Assembly: GCF_004341245.1 (NCBI RefSeq)
Contig: NZ_SLWY01000006.1
Span: 177,479 to 241,478, forward strand
Source: Plasticicumulans lactativorans
Lineage (GTDB): Bacteria; Pseudomonadota; Gammaproteobacteria; Competibacterales; Competibacteraceae
DNA length: 64,000 nucleotides
Reading direction: 5' to 3'
The number at the start of each line of letters is the position of its first letter. Positions within the stretch are counted from its first letter, which is position 1. A program made the translations under genes and the position numbers. Shown here piece after piece: positions 7,619 to 16,726 of this stretch. A model generated the notes under the pieces. It had not been told where the DNA came from, ran no database searches, and worked only from the letters and a program-made list of their open reading frames with translations.

Positions 7619-10600
7619 TCAACGCCGCCGCAGGTCGAGGGTGTGCGGGAACTCGCGGCTCGGCTCCTCGGGCGGCGCGTGCATCGCGCCCGGGGTGTGC
7701 CCGTAGGACCAGAAGCGCGCGAGGCGACGCGCCTCGGCCTCGTTGGCGTTGATCGGGAAGGCGACGAAGTTGCGCCCGGCCGGGTGCGAGACGTGGTAGG
7801 TGCAACCGCCGATCGAGCGGTCGTTCCAGGTGTCGACGATGTCGAACACCAGCGGCGCGTGCACCGGGATCGTCGGGTGCAGCGCCGACGGCGGCTGCCA
7901 GGCGCGGTAGCGCACGCCGGCGACGAACTGCCCCTGCGTGCCGGTGGGGCGCAGCGGCACCCGCCGTCCGTTGCAGGCGACCACGTAGCGGTCGCCGTTC
8001 AGCCCCTCGACCTTGACCTGCATGCGCTCGACCGACGAATCGACGTAGCGCGCGGTGCCGCCGAGCGCGACCTCCTCGCCGAGCACGTGCCACGGCTCGA
8101 TCGCCTGGCGCAGTTCGAGCTCGATGTCCTGCTGCGCGATGCGCCCGTAGACCGGGAAGCGGAACTCCATGAACGGCGCGATCCACGCCGGATCGAAGGC
8201 GAAGCCGGCACGATCGAGATCGCTCAGCACGTCCTTCATGTCCGCCCAGAGGTGGTGCGGAAGCAGCCAGCGGTCGTGCAGCGTGGTGCCCCAGCGGCAC
8301 AGCGGGCCGCCGTAGGGCTGCTCCCAGCAGCGCGCGACGATGGCGCGGATCAAGAGCATCTGCATCAGGCTCATGCGCGCGTGCGGCGGCATCTCGAAGG
8401 CGCGCAGCTCGACCAGGCCGAGGCGGCCGGTGGCCGAGTCCGGCGAATACAGCTTGTCGATGCAGAACTCGGCGCGGTGCGTGTTGCCCGTGACGTCGAT
8501 CAACAGGTTGCGCAGCAGGCGATCGACCAGCCACGGCGCCGGCACCTCGCCCTGCGGCATCTGCTGGAAGGCGATCTCGAGCTCGTAGAGGCTGTCGTTG
8601 CGGGCCTCGTCGACGCGCGGCGCCTGGCTGGTCGGGCCGAGGAACATGCCCGAGAACAGGTACGACAGGCTCGGATGGTGCTGCCAGTAGGTGAGCAGGC
8701 TCTTCAGCAGGTCGGGGCGGCGCAGGAAGGGCGAATCCGCCGGGGTGGCGCCGCCGAGGGTGACGTGGTTGCCGCCGCCGGTACCGGTGTGGCGCCCGTC
8801 GAGCATGAACTTCTCGGTGCCCAGGCGGGTCAGCCGCGCCTCCTCGTAGAGGATCTCGGTGTTGCGCACGAGCTCGTCCCAGTTCGCCGCCGGCATCACG
8901 TTGACCTCGATCACGCCGGGGTCGGGGGTGATCAGGAACTTCTTCAGCCGCGGATCGTTCGGCGGCGGATAGCCCTCGACGAACACCGGCATGTTGAGGT
9001 CGGCGGCGGTGTGCTCGATGCACGCCACCAGATCGAGGTAGTGCTCGAGCTGCGCCACCGGCGGCATGAAGATGTAGAGCTGGCCGTCGCGCGGCTCCAC
9101 GCACAGCGCCGTGTGGACGGTCGCCTCGTAGTCCTCGCGCTGATCCTGGCGCTCGGGGGCGAAGGCGCTGCGCACCGGGCTGCCGCCGTCGCGCAGGTAG
9201 TAGCCCTCGCCCGCCGCATCGCTGCCGAGCGGTCCGCGGGCGTACGCCGGATGCAGGCCCTCGCCGTGCTCGACGTAGGCGTCGGCGGGACGCTGGTGCA
9301 GGTACTCGCTGTAGCGGCGCATGACCTCGCCGTGGATGTCGCCGAGCGCCTCGCGGAACTCGAACATCGACTGCTCGACCGGGATGTCGCGACGCTCGGC
9401 CCAGGGCAGCGCGGCGAGCGGCAGGCGGTAGCCCATCGGCGAGTCGCCGGGGATCAGGTACAGGTGCTCGCGCCGCAGCGGCCAGGCGCCGCTCTCCCAG
9501 GCGTTCTGGTGGTGGTTCCAGCGCAGCGGCAGCACGTAGCCGGTGGTCTCGCCGAGGCCGCGTTCGAGCAGCTTGGCGAGCCGGCGGCGCTCGTCGGCGT
9601 CGTCCAGGTCGAAGTCGAGCGGGTCGACGTTGACCGGCAGCGTGCGTTCGTACCAGAGGTAGTAGTAGGCGTCCTCGTAGCCGGGGACCAGGCGCTTCGG
9701 CGAGACGTGCAGGCGCGTCGCCAGCACCTCGGCGAAACGGCGCGCGTGCGCGGGGCCGAAACCGGGGCTGGTGCGGTCGTCGGCGATCAGCGCGGCGTCG
9801 CGCCAGGCCGGCACGCCGTCGGCGCGCCAGTAGCAGGCGAGCGCCCAGCGCGGCAGCGGCTCGCCCGGGTACCACTTGCCCTGCGAATAGTGCAGCAGGC
9901 CACCGGGCGCGAAGCGGTCGCGCAGGCGCTTCAGCAGCGTGCCGGCGAGCACGCGCTTGGTCGGGCCGAGCGCGGCGGTATTCCACTCGGCGCCGTCCAT
10001 GTCGTCGATCGAGACGAAGGTCGGCTCGCCGCCGAGCGTCAGGCGCACGTCACCGGTGTCCAGGCGCACGTCGACGTGCCGCCCCAGGGCCTCGATCGCG
10101 GCCCACTCCTCTTCGGTGTAGGGCTTGGTGACGCGCGGGTCCTCGTGGATGCGCGTGACGCTCATCGAGAACTCGAACTCCACCTCGCACTTGTCGGTGG
10201 CGCCGGTGACCGGCGCGGCACCCGAGGGGTCGGGTGTCGCCGCGAGCGGGATGTGGCCCTCGCCGGCGAGCAGGCCGGAGGTCGGATCGAGCCCGATCCA
10301 GCCGGCGCCGGGCACGAAGACCTCGGTCCAGGCGTGCAGGTCGGTGAAGTCGGCCTCGGGGCCCGAGGGGCCGTCGAGCGACTTGACGTCGGCGGTCAAC
10401 TGGATCAGGTAACCCGACACGAAGCGCGCGGCGAGCCCGAGGTGGCGGAGGATCTGCACCATCAGCCACGCCGAATCGCGGCAGGACCCACTACCCTTGG
10501 CGAGCGTCTCCTCGCCGGCCTGCACGCCGGGCTCCATGCGGATCAGGTAGGCGATGTCCTGCTGCAGCCGGCGGTTCAGGTCGACGATGAAGTTGACCGT

Positions 10601-11020
10601 GTTGGCCGCTTCACGCGGCACGTCGCGCAGCCAGTCGAGCAGCAGCGGCCCGCGCTCGCGGATCTCGAGGTAGGGCGCGAGTTCCTTGCGCAGGTCCGGC
10701 GGGTACTCGAAGGGCAGCGCGTCGGCGTATTCCTCGACGAAGAAGTCGAAGGGGTTGATCACCGTCATCTCGGCGACCAGGTCGACTTCCACCGACAGTT
10801 CGCTCAGCTTCTCGGGGAACACGAGCCGCGCCTGGAAGTTGCCGAAGGGGTCCTGCTGCCAGTTGATGAAATGCGGCTGCGGCGAAATCTTCAGCGAGTA
10901 GGCCGGGATGGGCGTGCGCGCGTGGGGCGCCGGCCGCAGGCGCACGATGTGCGGCGACAGTCCCACGGCGCGGTCGAAGCGATAGGAGGTCTTATGGTTG
11001 AGCGCAACGCGGATGGTCAT
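7619..11020 (-). CDS. Large transglutaminase/DUF2126 protein
   Basis: 1133-residue protein. The first about 300 residues are a bacterial transglutaminase module starting MTIRVALNHKTSYRFDRAVG, with a catalytic Cys in GSGSCRDSAW, His in DLHAWTEVFVPG and Asp in WIGLDPTSG. The rest is a DUF2126 region containing sequences such as GGEPTFVSIDDMDGAEWN, LYIFMPPV and GTGGGNHVTLGG, which suggest a carboxylate-amine ligase-like (glutamate-cysteine ligase superfamily) fold. The length matches the family. The ATG at 11020 follows an AGGGA ribosome site; residues upstream of it are low-complexity. It heads the minus-strand cluster and lies between the fused and the split ATP-grasp genes. Confidence 0.92.
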   Translation of the reverse strand: MTIRVALNHKTSYRFDRAVGLSPHIVRLRPAPHARTPIPAYSLKISPQPHFINWQQDPFGNFQARLVFPEKLSELSVEVDLVAEMTVINPFDFFVEEYADALPFEYPPDLRKELAPYLEIRERGPLLLDWLRDVPREAANTVNFIVDLNRRLQQDIAYLIRMEPGVQAGEETLAKGSGSCRDSAWLMVQILRHLGLAARFVSGYLIQLTADVKSLDGPSGPEADFTDLHAWTEVFVPGAGWIGLDPTSGLLAGEGHIPLAATPDPSGAAPVTGATDKCEVEFEFSMSVTRIHEDPRVTKPYTEEEWAAIEALGRHVDVRLDTGDVRLTLGGEPTFVSIDDMDGAEWNTAALGPTKRVLAGTLLKRLRDRFAPGGLLHYSQGKWYPGEPLPRWALACYWRADGVPAWRDAALIADDRTSPGFGPAHARRFAEVLATRLHVSPKRLVPGYEDAYYYLWYERTLPVNVDPLDFDLDDADERRRLAKLLERGLGETTGYVLPLRWNHHQNAWESGAWPLRREHLYLIPGDSPMGYRLPLAALPWAERRDIPVEQSMFEFREALGDIHGEVMRRYSEYLHQRPADAYVEHGEGLHPAYARGPLGSDAAGEGYYLRDGGSPVRSAFAPERQDQREDYEATVHTALCVEPRDGQLYIFMPPVAQLEHYLDLVACIEHTAADLNMPVFVEGYPPPNDPRLKKFLITPDPGVIEVNVMPAANWDELVRNTEILYEEARLTRLGTEKFMLDGRHTGTGGGNHVTLGGATPADSPFLRRPDLLKSLLTYWQHHPSLSYLFSGMFLGPTSQAPRVDEARNDSLYELEIAFQQMPQGEVPAPWLVDRLLRNLLIDVTGNTHRAEFCIDKLYSPDSATGRLGLVELRAFEMPPHARMSLMQMLLIRAIVARCWEQPYGGPLCRWGTTLHDRWLLPHHLWADMKDVLSDLDRAGFAFDPAWIAPFMEFRFPVYGRIAQQDIELELRQAIEPWHVLGEEVALGGTARYVDSSVERMQVKVEGLNGDRYVVACNGRRVPLRPTGTQGQFVAGVRYRAWQPPSALHPTIPVHAPLVFDIVDTWNDRSIGGCTYHVSHPAGRNFVAFPINANEAEARRLARFWSYGHTPGAMHAPPEEPSREFPHTLDLRRR

Positions 11021-11636
11021 GGCGGATCCCTGGGCACAGATGGATGAAACATCGTGGCATGCAAAGCAAGCGGCGTTCCACCTGTATTGCCAGATTTCCG
11101 CCCGGACCCGAAGCGGGGACCACGCCACCATCCGGCAGCGACGGGCGGCCCGCGTGCGGCGGCGCGTCATGGAAGGCGATCAAGCAGATATGCCGCCCGC
11201 CCCCGCCCGGCCGACACGCAGCCGGGGCCGCGGAGGCGCCGCGCGCCGCGCGCCGGCGCCATCCCGCGCCACACGCCCACCCGTCGCCTGAGCGCGTCCC
11301 GTGGCAGGGTGGGCAGATCGAGGACCTATCGAACCGAAGCGCCGCACCGTTTCCGTGCATCGGCGTCGAGCATGGCGCCCTCTTCTGGAGCGGTGGCAGC
11401 GACGGCGGCGCCGCGGCGGCGAAGCGCCGTGCAGGCAACGGAGCGGACGGCGCGCGCTATGGTCTTGCGCCCTGTGAGAAGCTGGCACACCCGGGGCGCG
11501 CGGCGGCCGCCCGGCCATGCCGGCGCAACGGCATGGTACGCCGCTTGCTTCCCGTCATCGAACGTCCCGCGGCAGCGGCCGGGCCGCGGTTGCGCGGTTC
11601 GGCCATGACTGCGACACGCCCAACAAGGAACGCTTC
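11021..11636. other. Divergent intergenic region of the ATP-grasp/transglutaminase cluster
   Basis: 616 bp between the divergent DUF2126 gene and the split ATP-grasp gene. It must hold both promoters, but I see no confident sigma-70 pair. A good ribosome site (AACAAGGAACGC) precedes the plus-strand ATG. Open frames here are low-complexity and look like GC-driven shadows. The length is unusual for this gene-dense window, so a regulatory RNA or regulator site is possible but unsupported. Confidence 0.5.
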
Positions 11637-13091
11637 ATGAGCTCACTCGACTGGCACAACTACCCCACCGAGGGGTTTTACGACGAACTGATCGCCAGCG
11701 GCAGCGTGCCGCGCCCGACGGCGCGAGCGCTTTGCGAGTACCTCGCATCGCTGTCCGACGCCGAGCTGGCCGAACGCAAGGAAGCGGCCGAGATCGCCAT
11801 CCGGGTCATGGGCATCACCTTCACCGTGTACTCCGAAGGCGGGATGATCGACCGCGCCTGGCCGTTCGACATCATGCCGCGCATCATCCCGCTCACCGAA
11901 TGGACGCGCATCGAGGCCGGGCTGAAGCAGCGCGTGGCGGCGCTGAACCTGTTCATCGACGACCTCTACCACGAGCAGAAAGTGATCAAGGACGGCATCC
12001 TGCCGGCCGACGTCCTCGCGCAGTCGGTGAACTTCCGCCCGCAGTGCGTCGGCATCACCCCGCCGCACCGCGTCTGGGCGCACATCTGCGGCTCGGACCT
12101 GGTGCGCGACAAGGACGGCACCATGTACGTGCTGGAGGACAACCTGCGGGTGCCCTCCGGCGTCAGCTACATGCTCGAGAACCGCGTCGTGACCAAGCGC
12201 GTGCTGCCCGAGTTGTTCGAATCCACGCGCATCCTGCCGGTCGACGACTACCCGTCGCAGCTCTACGACATGCTGGCGGCGATGTCGCCGCGCCCCGGCG
12301 ACGACCCGCAGATCGTGGTGATGACGCCGGGCATCTACAACTCGGCGTACTTCGAGCACGCCTACCTCGCCCAGCAGATGGGGGTGGAACTCGTCGAGGG
12401 CTCCGACCTCGTCGTCGGTGACGACGACTGCTGCTACATGCGCACGATCTACGGGCTGAAGCGCGTCGACGTGATCTACCGGCGCATCGACGACCTGTTC
12501 CTCGACCCCGAGGCGTTCAACCCGGAATCGACGCTGGGCGCGCGCGGCCTGATGCGCGCCTGGCGCGCCGGCAAGGTCGCGCTCGCCAACGCCCCCGGCG
12601 CCGGCGTGGCCGACGACAAGGTCGTCTACGCCTACGTCCCCGAGATCATCAAGTACTACCTGGACCAGGACCCGATCCTGCCCAACGTGCCGAGCTACCT
12701 GTGCATGCGCGACAAGGACCGCGACCACGTGCTCGCCAACCTCGACAAGCTCGTGGTCAAGCCGGCGAACGAGTCCGGCGGCTACGGCATGCTGGTCGGC
12801 CCGCATTCCACCGCCGAGAAGCGCGCCGCCTTCGCCGAACTGATCCGCGCGAACCCGCGCAACTACATGGCGCAACCGACCTTGACCATCTCCACCAGCC
12901 CCACGCTGTGCGACGGGCACGCCGAACCGCGCCACGTCGACCTGCGCCCGTTCATCCTCTCCGGCCCGCAGACCTACGTCACCACCGGCGGCCTCACCCG
13001 CGTCGCGCTGGTCAAGGGCTCGCTGGTGGTGAACTCCTCGCAGGGCGGCGGCAGCAAGGACACCTGGATCGTCGACCTGGAGGAGGCCTGA
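11637..13091 (+). CDS. Circularly permuted type 2 ATP-grasp protein (stand-alone)
   Basis: 484-residue single-domain circularly permuted ATP-grasp (DUF404/DUF407). Nucleotide-binding features look intact: [19 protein letters not shown] near residue 165 and [14 protein letters not shown] near 372-385 (Lys375, GGYG at 381-384), with the late [11 protein letters not shown] segment near the C-terminus. It should form an amide or peptide bond using ATP; the substrate is unknown. The ATG is preceded by AAGGA at good spacing. The stop is followed after two bases by the alpha-E gene, so the pair is the split equivalent of the fused protein at 4951-7482. Confidence 0.93.
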   Translation: MSSLDWHNYPTEGFYDELIASGSVPRPTARALCEYLASLSDAELAERKEAAEIAIRVMGITFTVYSEGGMIDRAWPFDIMPRIIPLTEWTRIEAGLKQRVAALNLFIDDLYHEQKVIKDGILPADVLAQSVNFRPQCVGITPPHRVWAHICGSDLVRDKDGTMYVLEDNLRVPSGVSYMLENRVVTKRVLPELFESTRILPVDDYPSQLYDMLAAMSPRPGDDPQIVVMTPGIYNSAYFEHAYLAQQMGVELVEGSDLVVGDDDCCYMRTIYGLKRVDVIYRRIDDLFLDPEAFNPESTLGARGLMRAWRAGKVALANAPGAGVADDKVVYAYVPEIIKYYLDQDPILPNVPSYLCMRDKDRDHVLANLDKLVVKPANESGGYGMLVGPHSTAEKRAAFAELIRANPRNYMAQPTLTISTSPTLCDGHAEPRHVDLRPFILSGPQTYVTTGGLTRVALVKGSLVVNSSQGGGSKDTWIVDLEEA

Positions 13092-13093
13092 CC

Positions 13094-14047
13094 ATGCTTT
13101 CGCGCGTCGCCCAGAACCTCTACTGGATGTCCCGCTACGTCGAGCGCGCCGAGGACACCGCACGCCTGATCAACGTCAACACCAACCTGCTGCTCGACCT
13201 GCCGCGCTCGGCGCAGTTCGGCTGGGAGCCGCTGATCTACATCACCGGCAGCCACGAGCACTTCTTCGAGCACTTCGGCCGCGCCGGCGAGGTCGCCGTG
13301 GTGAGCTTCCTCACCGGCGACCTGCAGAACCCGGGCTCGATCCTGTCCTCGTTCACCAGCGCCCGCGAGAACCTGCGCACCACGCGCGACGTGATGCCGC
13401 GCGAGGCCTGGGAGGCGCTCAACCACATCTTCCTGTACGTGCGCGACAACCTCGCCAACGGCGTCAGCCCGCGCGGGCGCGAGCACTTCCTGCGCGAGGT
13501 CATCCAGGGCTGCCAGCGCTTCAACGGCTTCCTGGAAGGCTGCCTGTCGCACACCCCGGCGCGCGACTTCGTGCTGCTCGGGCGCTACCTCGAGCGCGCC
13601 GACATGACCACGCGCATCCTCGACGTGCGCTCGGCGAGCCTGCTGACGCGCGAGAGCGAGCTGGCGCCGTTCCAGGGCATCCAGTGGATGAGCGTGCTGA
13701 AGTCGCTGTCGGCCTACCAGATGTACCGCCAGCAGGTGCGCGCGCGGGTGCGCGGCCAGGATGTGCTCGCCTACCTGCTGCAGGACCCGCTGTTCCCGCG
13801 CACCGTGCGCTTCTGCCTCGCCCGCCTCAAGGAAGGCCTGCACGGCCTGCCGCGCGCCGAGGCGGCGATGGCCAGCGTGGACGCGGCCGAGCGCCAGGTG
13901 CTGGAAGCCGACGTCGAGGCGCTGGCGAACGCCGGCCTGCACGAGTTCATCGACGACCTGCAGATCGGCCTCGGCGCGATCCACGACGCGATCAGCGCGA
14001 CCTACTTCACCTACCACGAGAAGGACGCCGTCCCCGCCGCGGCCTGA
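13094..14047 (+). CDS. Alpha-E domain protein (DUF403)
   Basis: 317-residue all-helical alpha-E domain protein beginning [20 protein letters not shown], the family signature. Alpha-E proteins are found next to, or fused with, circularly permuted ATP-grasp enzymes and transglutaminases; their biochemical role is not established. The gene starts two bases after the ATP-grasp stop, so both are co-translated. No transglutaminase gene follows on this strand; the nearest are on the divergent transcript. Confidence 0.93.
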   Translation: MLSRVAQNLYWMSRYVERAEDTARLINVNTNLLLDLPRSAQFGWEPLIYITGSHEHFFEHFGRAGEVAVVSFLTGDLQNPGSILSSFTSARENLRTTRDVMPREAWEALNHIFLYVRDNLANGVSPRGREHFLREVIQGCQRFNGFLEGCLSHTPARDFVLLGRYLERADMTTRILDVRSASLLTRESELAPFQGIQWMSVLKSLSAYQMYRQQVRARVRGQDVLAYLLQDPLFPRTVRFCLARLKEGLHGLPRAEAAMASVDAAERQVLEADVEALANAGLHEFIDDLQIGLGAIHDAISATYFTYHEKDAVPAAA

Positions 14048-14135
14048 CGGGACGGCTCGCGCCGCTGGCGGGCCGCCGCGGCGCGAGCCATGCTTGGGCG
14101 CCGGCCGCACCGCCGGCGTCGCGCAGGAGTCCCGG

Positions 14136-14762
14136 ATGTTCCCCGACATCACCGCCGTTGTGCTCGCCGGAGGCCGCGGCCTGCGCATGGGCGGCCTCGA
14201 CAAGGGGCTGGTCGACGTCGCCGGCCGGCCGCTGATCAGCTACACGCTCGCCGCGCTGGCGCCGCAGGTCGGCGCCATCGTCATCAACGCCAACCGCAAC
14301 GCCGAGCGCTACCGCACCTGGGGCCATCCGGTGATCGCCGACGCCAGCGGCGACTTCGACGGCCCGCTCGCCGGCATGTGCGCCGCCCTCGGCGCCATCA
14401 CCACGCCGCTGCTGCTGACCGTGCCCTGCGACTGCCCGCGCCTGGCACCCGACCTCGCCGCGCGCCTGCACGCCGCCCTGCTGCGCGACGACGCCGAGAT
14501 CGCCGTGGCGCACGACGGCGTCCGCACCCAGCCGGTGTTCGCGCTGCTGCGCCGCGAACTCCACGCCGACCTCGCCGAACAGCTCGCCGCCGGCGAACGC
14601 AAGATCGACCGCTGGTTCCGCTCCCGCCGCCTCGCCCCGGTCGACTTCAGCGACCGCCCCGAGCACTTCGTCAACCTCAACTCACCGGAAGAGAAGGCCG
14701 CGTTCGAGGCGGAGATGGACGGCGTGTGTGGAGGTAGTAATCACCTGACAGTAGACCGCTGA
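14136..14762 (+). CDS. mobA: Molybdenum cofactor guanylyltransferase
   Basis: 208-residue MobA, which links GMP to molybdopterin to make the bis-MGD cofactor of molybdoenzymes. The nucleotide-binding motif LAGGRGLRMGGLDKGL is at residues 10-25, and DGPLAGMCAAL and VPCDCPRL segments match the family. The last eight residues (SNHLTVDR) and the stop are encoded by the adjacent 101-bp repeat element, so the native C-terminus appears to have been replaced at a site the fold tolerates. It follows the alpha-E gene by 88 bp on the same strand; no other Mo-cofactor gene except moeB (34645-35394) is in the window. Confidence 0.93.
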   Translation: MFPDITAVVLAGGRGLRMGGLDKGLVDVAGRPLISYTLAALAPQVGAIVINANRNAERYRTWGHPVIADASGDFDGPLAGMCAALGAITTPLLLTVPCDCPRLAPDLAARLHAALLRDDAEIAVAHDGVRTQPVFALLRRELHADLAEQLAAGERKIDRWFRSRRLAPVDFSDRPEHFVNLNSPEEKAAFEAEMDGVCGGSNHLTVDR

Positions 14763-14836
14763 GAGCGCAACCGGAAGCAGGGCTGCTTAATGCAGCATAA
14801 ACCAACACCGGCGCGGCGCCGGTGTCAGTGATTACT
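14736..14836. repeat. 101-bp nested palindromic element at the mobA 3-prime end
   Basis: The ends are imperfect inverted repeats: AGTAATCACCTGAC at 14736-14749 against GTCAGTGATTACT at 14824-14836 (one-base gap). Inside are a GCTGC-TTAAT-GCAGC hairpin (14782-14796) and a perfect 10-bp palindrome ACACCGGCGC / GCGCCGGTGT with one central base (14805-14825). It carries no gene. The structure resembles a small non-autonomous (MITE-like) or REP-like insertion; no target duplication is evident. Confidence 0.5.
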
Positions 14837-14866
14837 CGATCAGCACACGCATGGGAACTGAGAATA

Positions 14867-15306
14867 CTAGGGCGGGGCATGGATGAGGGTGGCGTCGACT
14901 ATGGTGCCGCCCTTGAGCAGCAAGCCATTCTGTTCGGATGGCGTTCATGATCGCCGCCGTCAGTTGGTTGGTGCCGCTCCAGCAGGCGACGGAACTTCAG
15001 GATTGTCGTCTCGTCCGGCATCGCTCCGTCAAGCAGGTCCAGCCCGGCAAAGGCCCGCATGCACGGCACATCGTAGAGGGCGTCTTCCATGCCGGGGTCG
15101 GAGAGGGCAAACCACTGCTGCATGAAGTAGATGCGCAGCATCGTCTCCAGACCCCGCGGCCGGCGCCCCTTACCCGCTTTCGGGTAATGCGGCTCAATCA
15201 GCGTCACCCACGGCACCACCGTTTCCATCTCTTCCAGAAACCGTTCGCGCTTGGTTTTGCGCTTTTTCCCGGTTTCGGCCAGCGTCGCAAAGGAGATCTG
15301 CTTCAT
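14867..15306 (-). pseudogene. IS5-family transposase remnant (frameshifted, truncated)
   Basis: The intact part begins MKQISFATLAETGKKRKTKR and continues with SDPGMEDALYDVPCMRAFAG and the PDETTILKFRRLLERH motif, typical of the N-terminal third of IS5-family (DDE) transposases. After RRLLERHQ the coding sense moves by one base (LTAAIMNAIRTE) and then again (NGLLLKGGTIVDATLIHAPP) before a TAG at the left boundary. Two frameshifts and loss of the catalytic core make it inactive. Complete terminal repeats are not recognisable. Confidence 0.8.
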
Positions 15307-15424
15307 GGGTGGCAGTGAATTCGTGTTCCGAGATGCCGCCAATTCTACCTGGTCTAGCTTATGCTATTGACTTAACTAGAAATCTCTTTATCGCCTACAA
15401 TTAATTACTATTTTGGCTGCCGGA

Positions 15425-15820
15425 TTAATAAATTAGCTGGAATTTGAACTGACTCGGTCCATCGGTACGGAGAACATGGTGCGACACCTTTAGGCGACCG
15501 CAGTAGGTGAAATCGGAGTGATGGCGCTCACGGTGAAAGAGATGAATTTCTTCGCCATTGATCTCTGCATTTAGCATGCGGTCTTCGGCAAAGTGGTCGG
15601 TCGGGCCTTCCCATTCGAGGATGCTTCCTGAGAGGCGGTCCGCATACTGCTCGGCAGAGGACTGCTTTTCTTCTGTGACGAAGAGAACGATCTTGTTGCT
15701 CCCGCGGGGCGTAACGACCCCACGAGCGATGGCGTGATAACTAATGTAACCCCATAACTCGGCTAATGTTTTGCGTGAGTAGGTGGCCCCTTTTGAAATT
15801 TTGATGAATGAGATGGACAT
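15425..15820 (-). CDS. Orphan DUF3427-like domain protein
   Basis: 131-residue protein. TYSRKTLAELWGYISYHAIA, RGVVTPRGSNKIVLFVTEEK and GEEIHLFHRERHHSDFTYCG match the DUF3427 domain, normally found at the C-terminus of large SNF2/DEAD-type helicases or with HNH nucleases in defence-like contexts. Here it stands alone with its own ATG. GC content is visibly lower than the surroundings. Neighbours are an IS5 remnant and tRNA-Ser, so it may be cargo or a leftover of a mobile island. It could be a functional solo domain or the cut-off end of a larger protein. Confidence 0.6.
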   Translation of the reverse strand: MSISFIKISKGATYSRKTLAELWGYISYHAIARGVVTPRGSNKIVLFVTEEKQSSAEQYADRLSGSILEWEGPTDHFAEDRMLNAEINGEEIHLFHRERHHSDFTYCGRLKVSHHVLRTDGPSQFKFQLIY

Positions 15821-15924
15821 GATGTAGGAATGTCTAATCCTCTCGAAAGAAATGCCATTTCAGGCAACTCATAAGTTGCCGTTTTTATCGGCGGGAATCT
15901 GGTGTTCTCGGCATTATCTCGAAG

Positions 15925-16012
15925 TGGCGGAAGGGGTGGGATTCGAACCCACGGATGGTCGCCCATCGCTGGTTTTCAAGACCAGTGCATTAAACCGCTC
16001 TGCCACCCTTCC
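15925..16012 (-). tRNA. tRNA-Ser (UGA)
   Basis: The minus strand folds as a class II tRNA: acceptor GGAAGGG pairing with CCCTTCC, anticodon stem CTGGT/ACCAG with loop CTTGAAA (anticodon TGA), a long variable arm, and TGGGTTCGAATCCCA as the T arm. A CCA end is encoded (TGG at 15925-15927 on the plus strand). Its 3-prime side faces the mobile-element debris at 14.7-15.8 kb, the usual orientation for tRNA-targeted islands, but no attachment-site repeat was found. Confidence 0.97.
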
Positions 16013-16092
16013 TGAAATCGTCCTGCCGCGCTTGCGCCGGTGGCTCCTCGCCGGTGCCGGACCTTGCATCCGCCACCGTGCCGCAGCGGCGG

Positions 16093-16122
16093 AGCATAGC
16101 GTAACGACCACCGTGTGACCAA
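16093..16122 (-). promoter_or_regulatory. Candidate promoter for tRNA-Ser
   Basis: On the minus strand, TTGGTC is followed after 18 bases by TATGCT, about 80 bases before the tRNA. It lies after the dcd stop codon, so tRNA-Ser can be transcribed separately from dcd. The match is moderate only. Confidence 0.35.
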
Positions 16123-16150
16123 GGTGTCGGGGCCATGCCGCCGCTGCGCG

Positions 16151-16717
16151 TCAGGTCCGCGGCAGCGTCACGCCGGTCTGGCCCTGGTACTTGCCGCCGC
16201 GGTCGGCGTAAGAGGTCTCGCAGACCTCGTCGCCGCCGAAGAAGAGCATCTGCGCGACGCCCTCGTTGGCGTAGATCACCGCCGGCAGCGGCGTGGTGTT
16301 CGAGAACTCCAGCGTGACGTGCCCTTCCCACTCGGGTTCGAGCGGCGTCACGTTGACGATGATCCCGCAGCGCGCGTAGGTGCTCTTGCCGAGACAGACC
16401 ACCAGCACCTCGCGCGGGATGCGGAAGTACTCGACGGTGCGGGCGAGCGCGAAGGAGTTGGGCGGGATGATGCAGCGCTCGCCGCGGATCTCGACGAAGC
16501 TGCGTTCGTCGAAGGCCTTGGGGTCGACGATGGTCGAGTTGATGTTGGTGAAGACCTTGAATTCGTCGGCGCAGCGCACGTCGTAGCCGTAGCTCGAGGT
16601 GCCGTAGGAGATGATGCGCTGGCCGTCGGCCGCCCGCACCTGCCCCGGCTCGAAGGGCTCGATCATCGCCCTTGCGGCGGCCATGCGCCGGATCCAGGTA
16701 TCGGACTTGATGCTCAT
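16151..16717 (-). CDS. dcd: dCTP deaminase
   Basis: 188-residue dCTP deaminase, which converts dCTP to dUTP and ammonia for thymidylate synthesis. Clear family blocks include [22 protein letters not shown] and [19 protein letters not shown], with the catalytic Glu in the last of these. The length matches the single-function enzyme. It starts 9 bases after the ApbC gene stops, so the two are probably co-transcribed. Confidence 0.96.
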   Translation of the reverse strand: MSIKSDTWIRRMAAARAMIEPFEPGQVRAADGQRIISYGTSSYGYDVRCADEFKVFTNINSTIVDPKAFDERSFVEIRGERCIIPPNSFALARTVEYFRIPREVLVVCLGKSTYARCGIIVNVTPLEPEWEGHVTLEFSNTTPLPAVIYANEGVAQMLFFGGDEVCETSYADRGGKYQGQTGVTLPRT

Positions 16718-16726
16718 CGGCGACGC

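Noticed and set aside
7580..11047. 1155-residue plus-strand open frame opposite the DUF2126 gene
   Set aside because: It is a high-GC shadow: Ala/Arg/Val-rich, without motifs, and fully covered on the other strand by a protein with complete catalytic residues.
14677..14880. 67-residue minus-strand frame at the mobA end
   Set aside because: It crosses the palindromic element and the mobA tail and resembles no known protein.
15925..16012. Island attachment repeats matching the tRNA-Ser 3-prime end
   Set aside because: No second copy of the tRNA end was found by eye in the neighbouring sequence.
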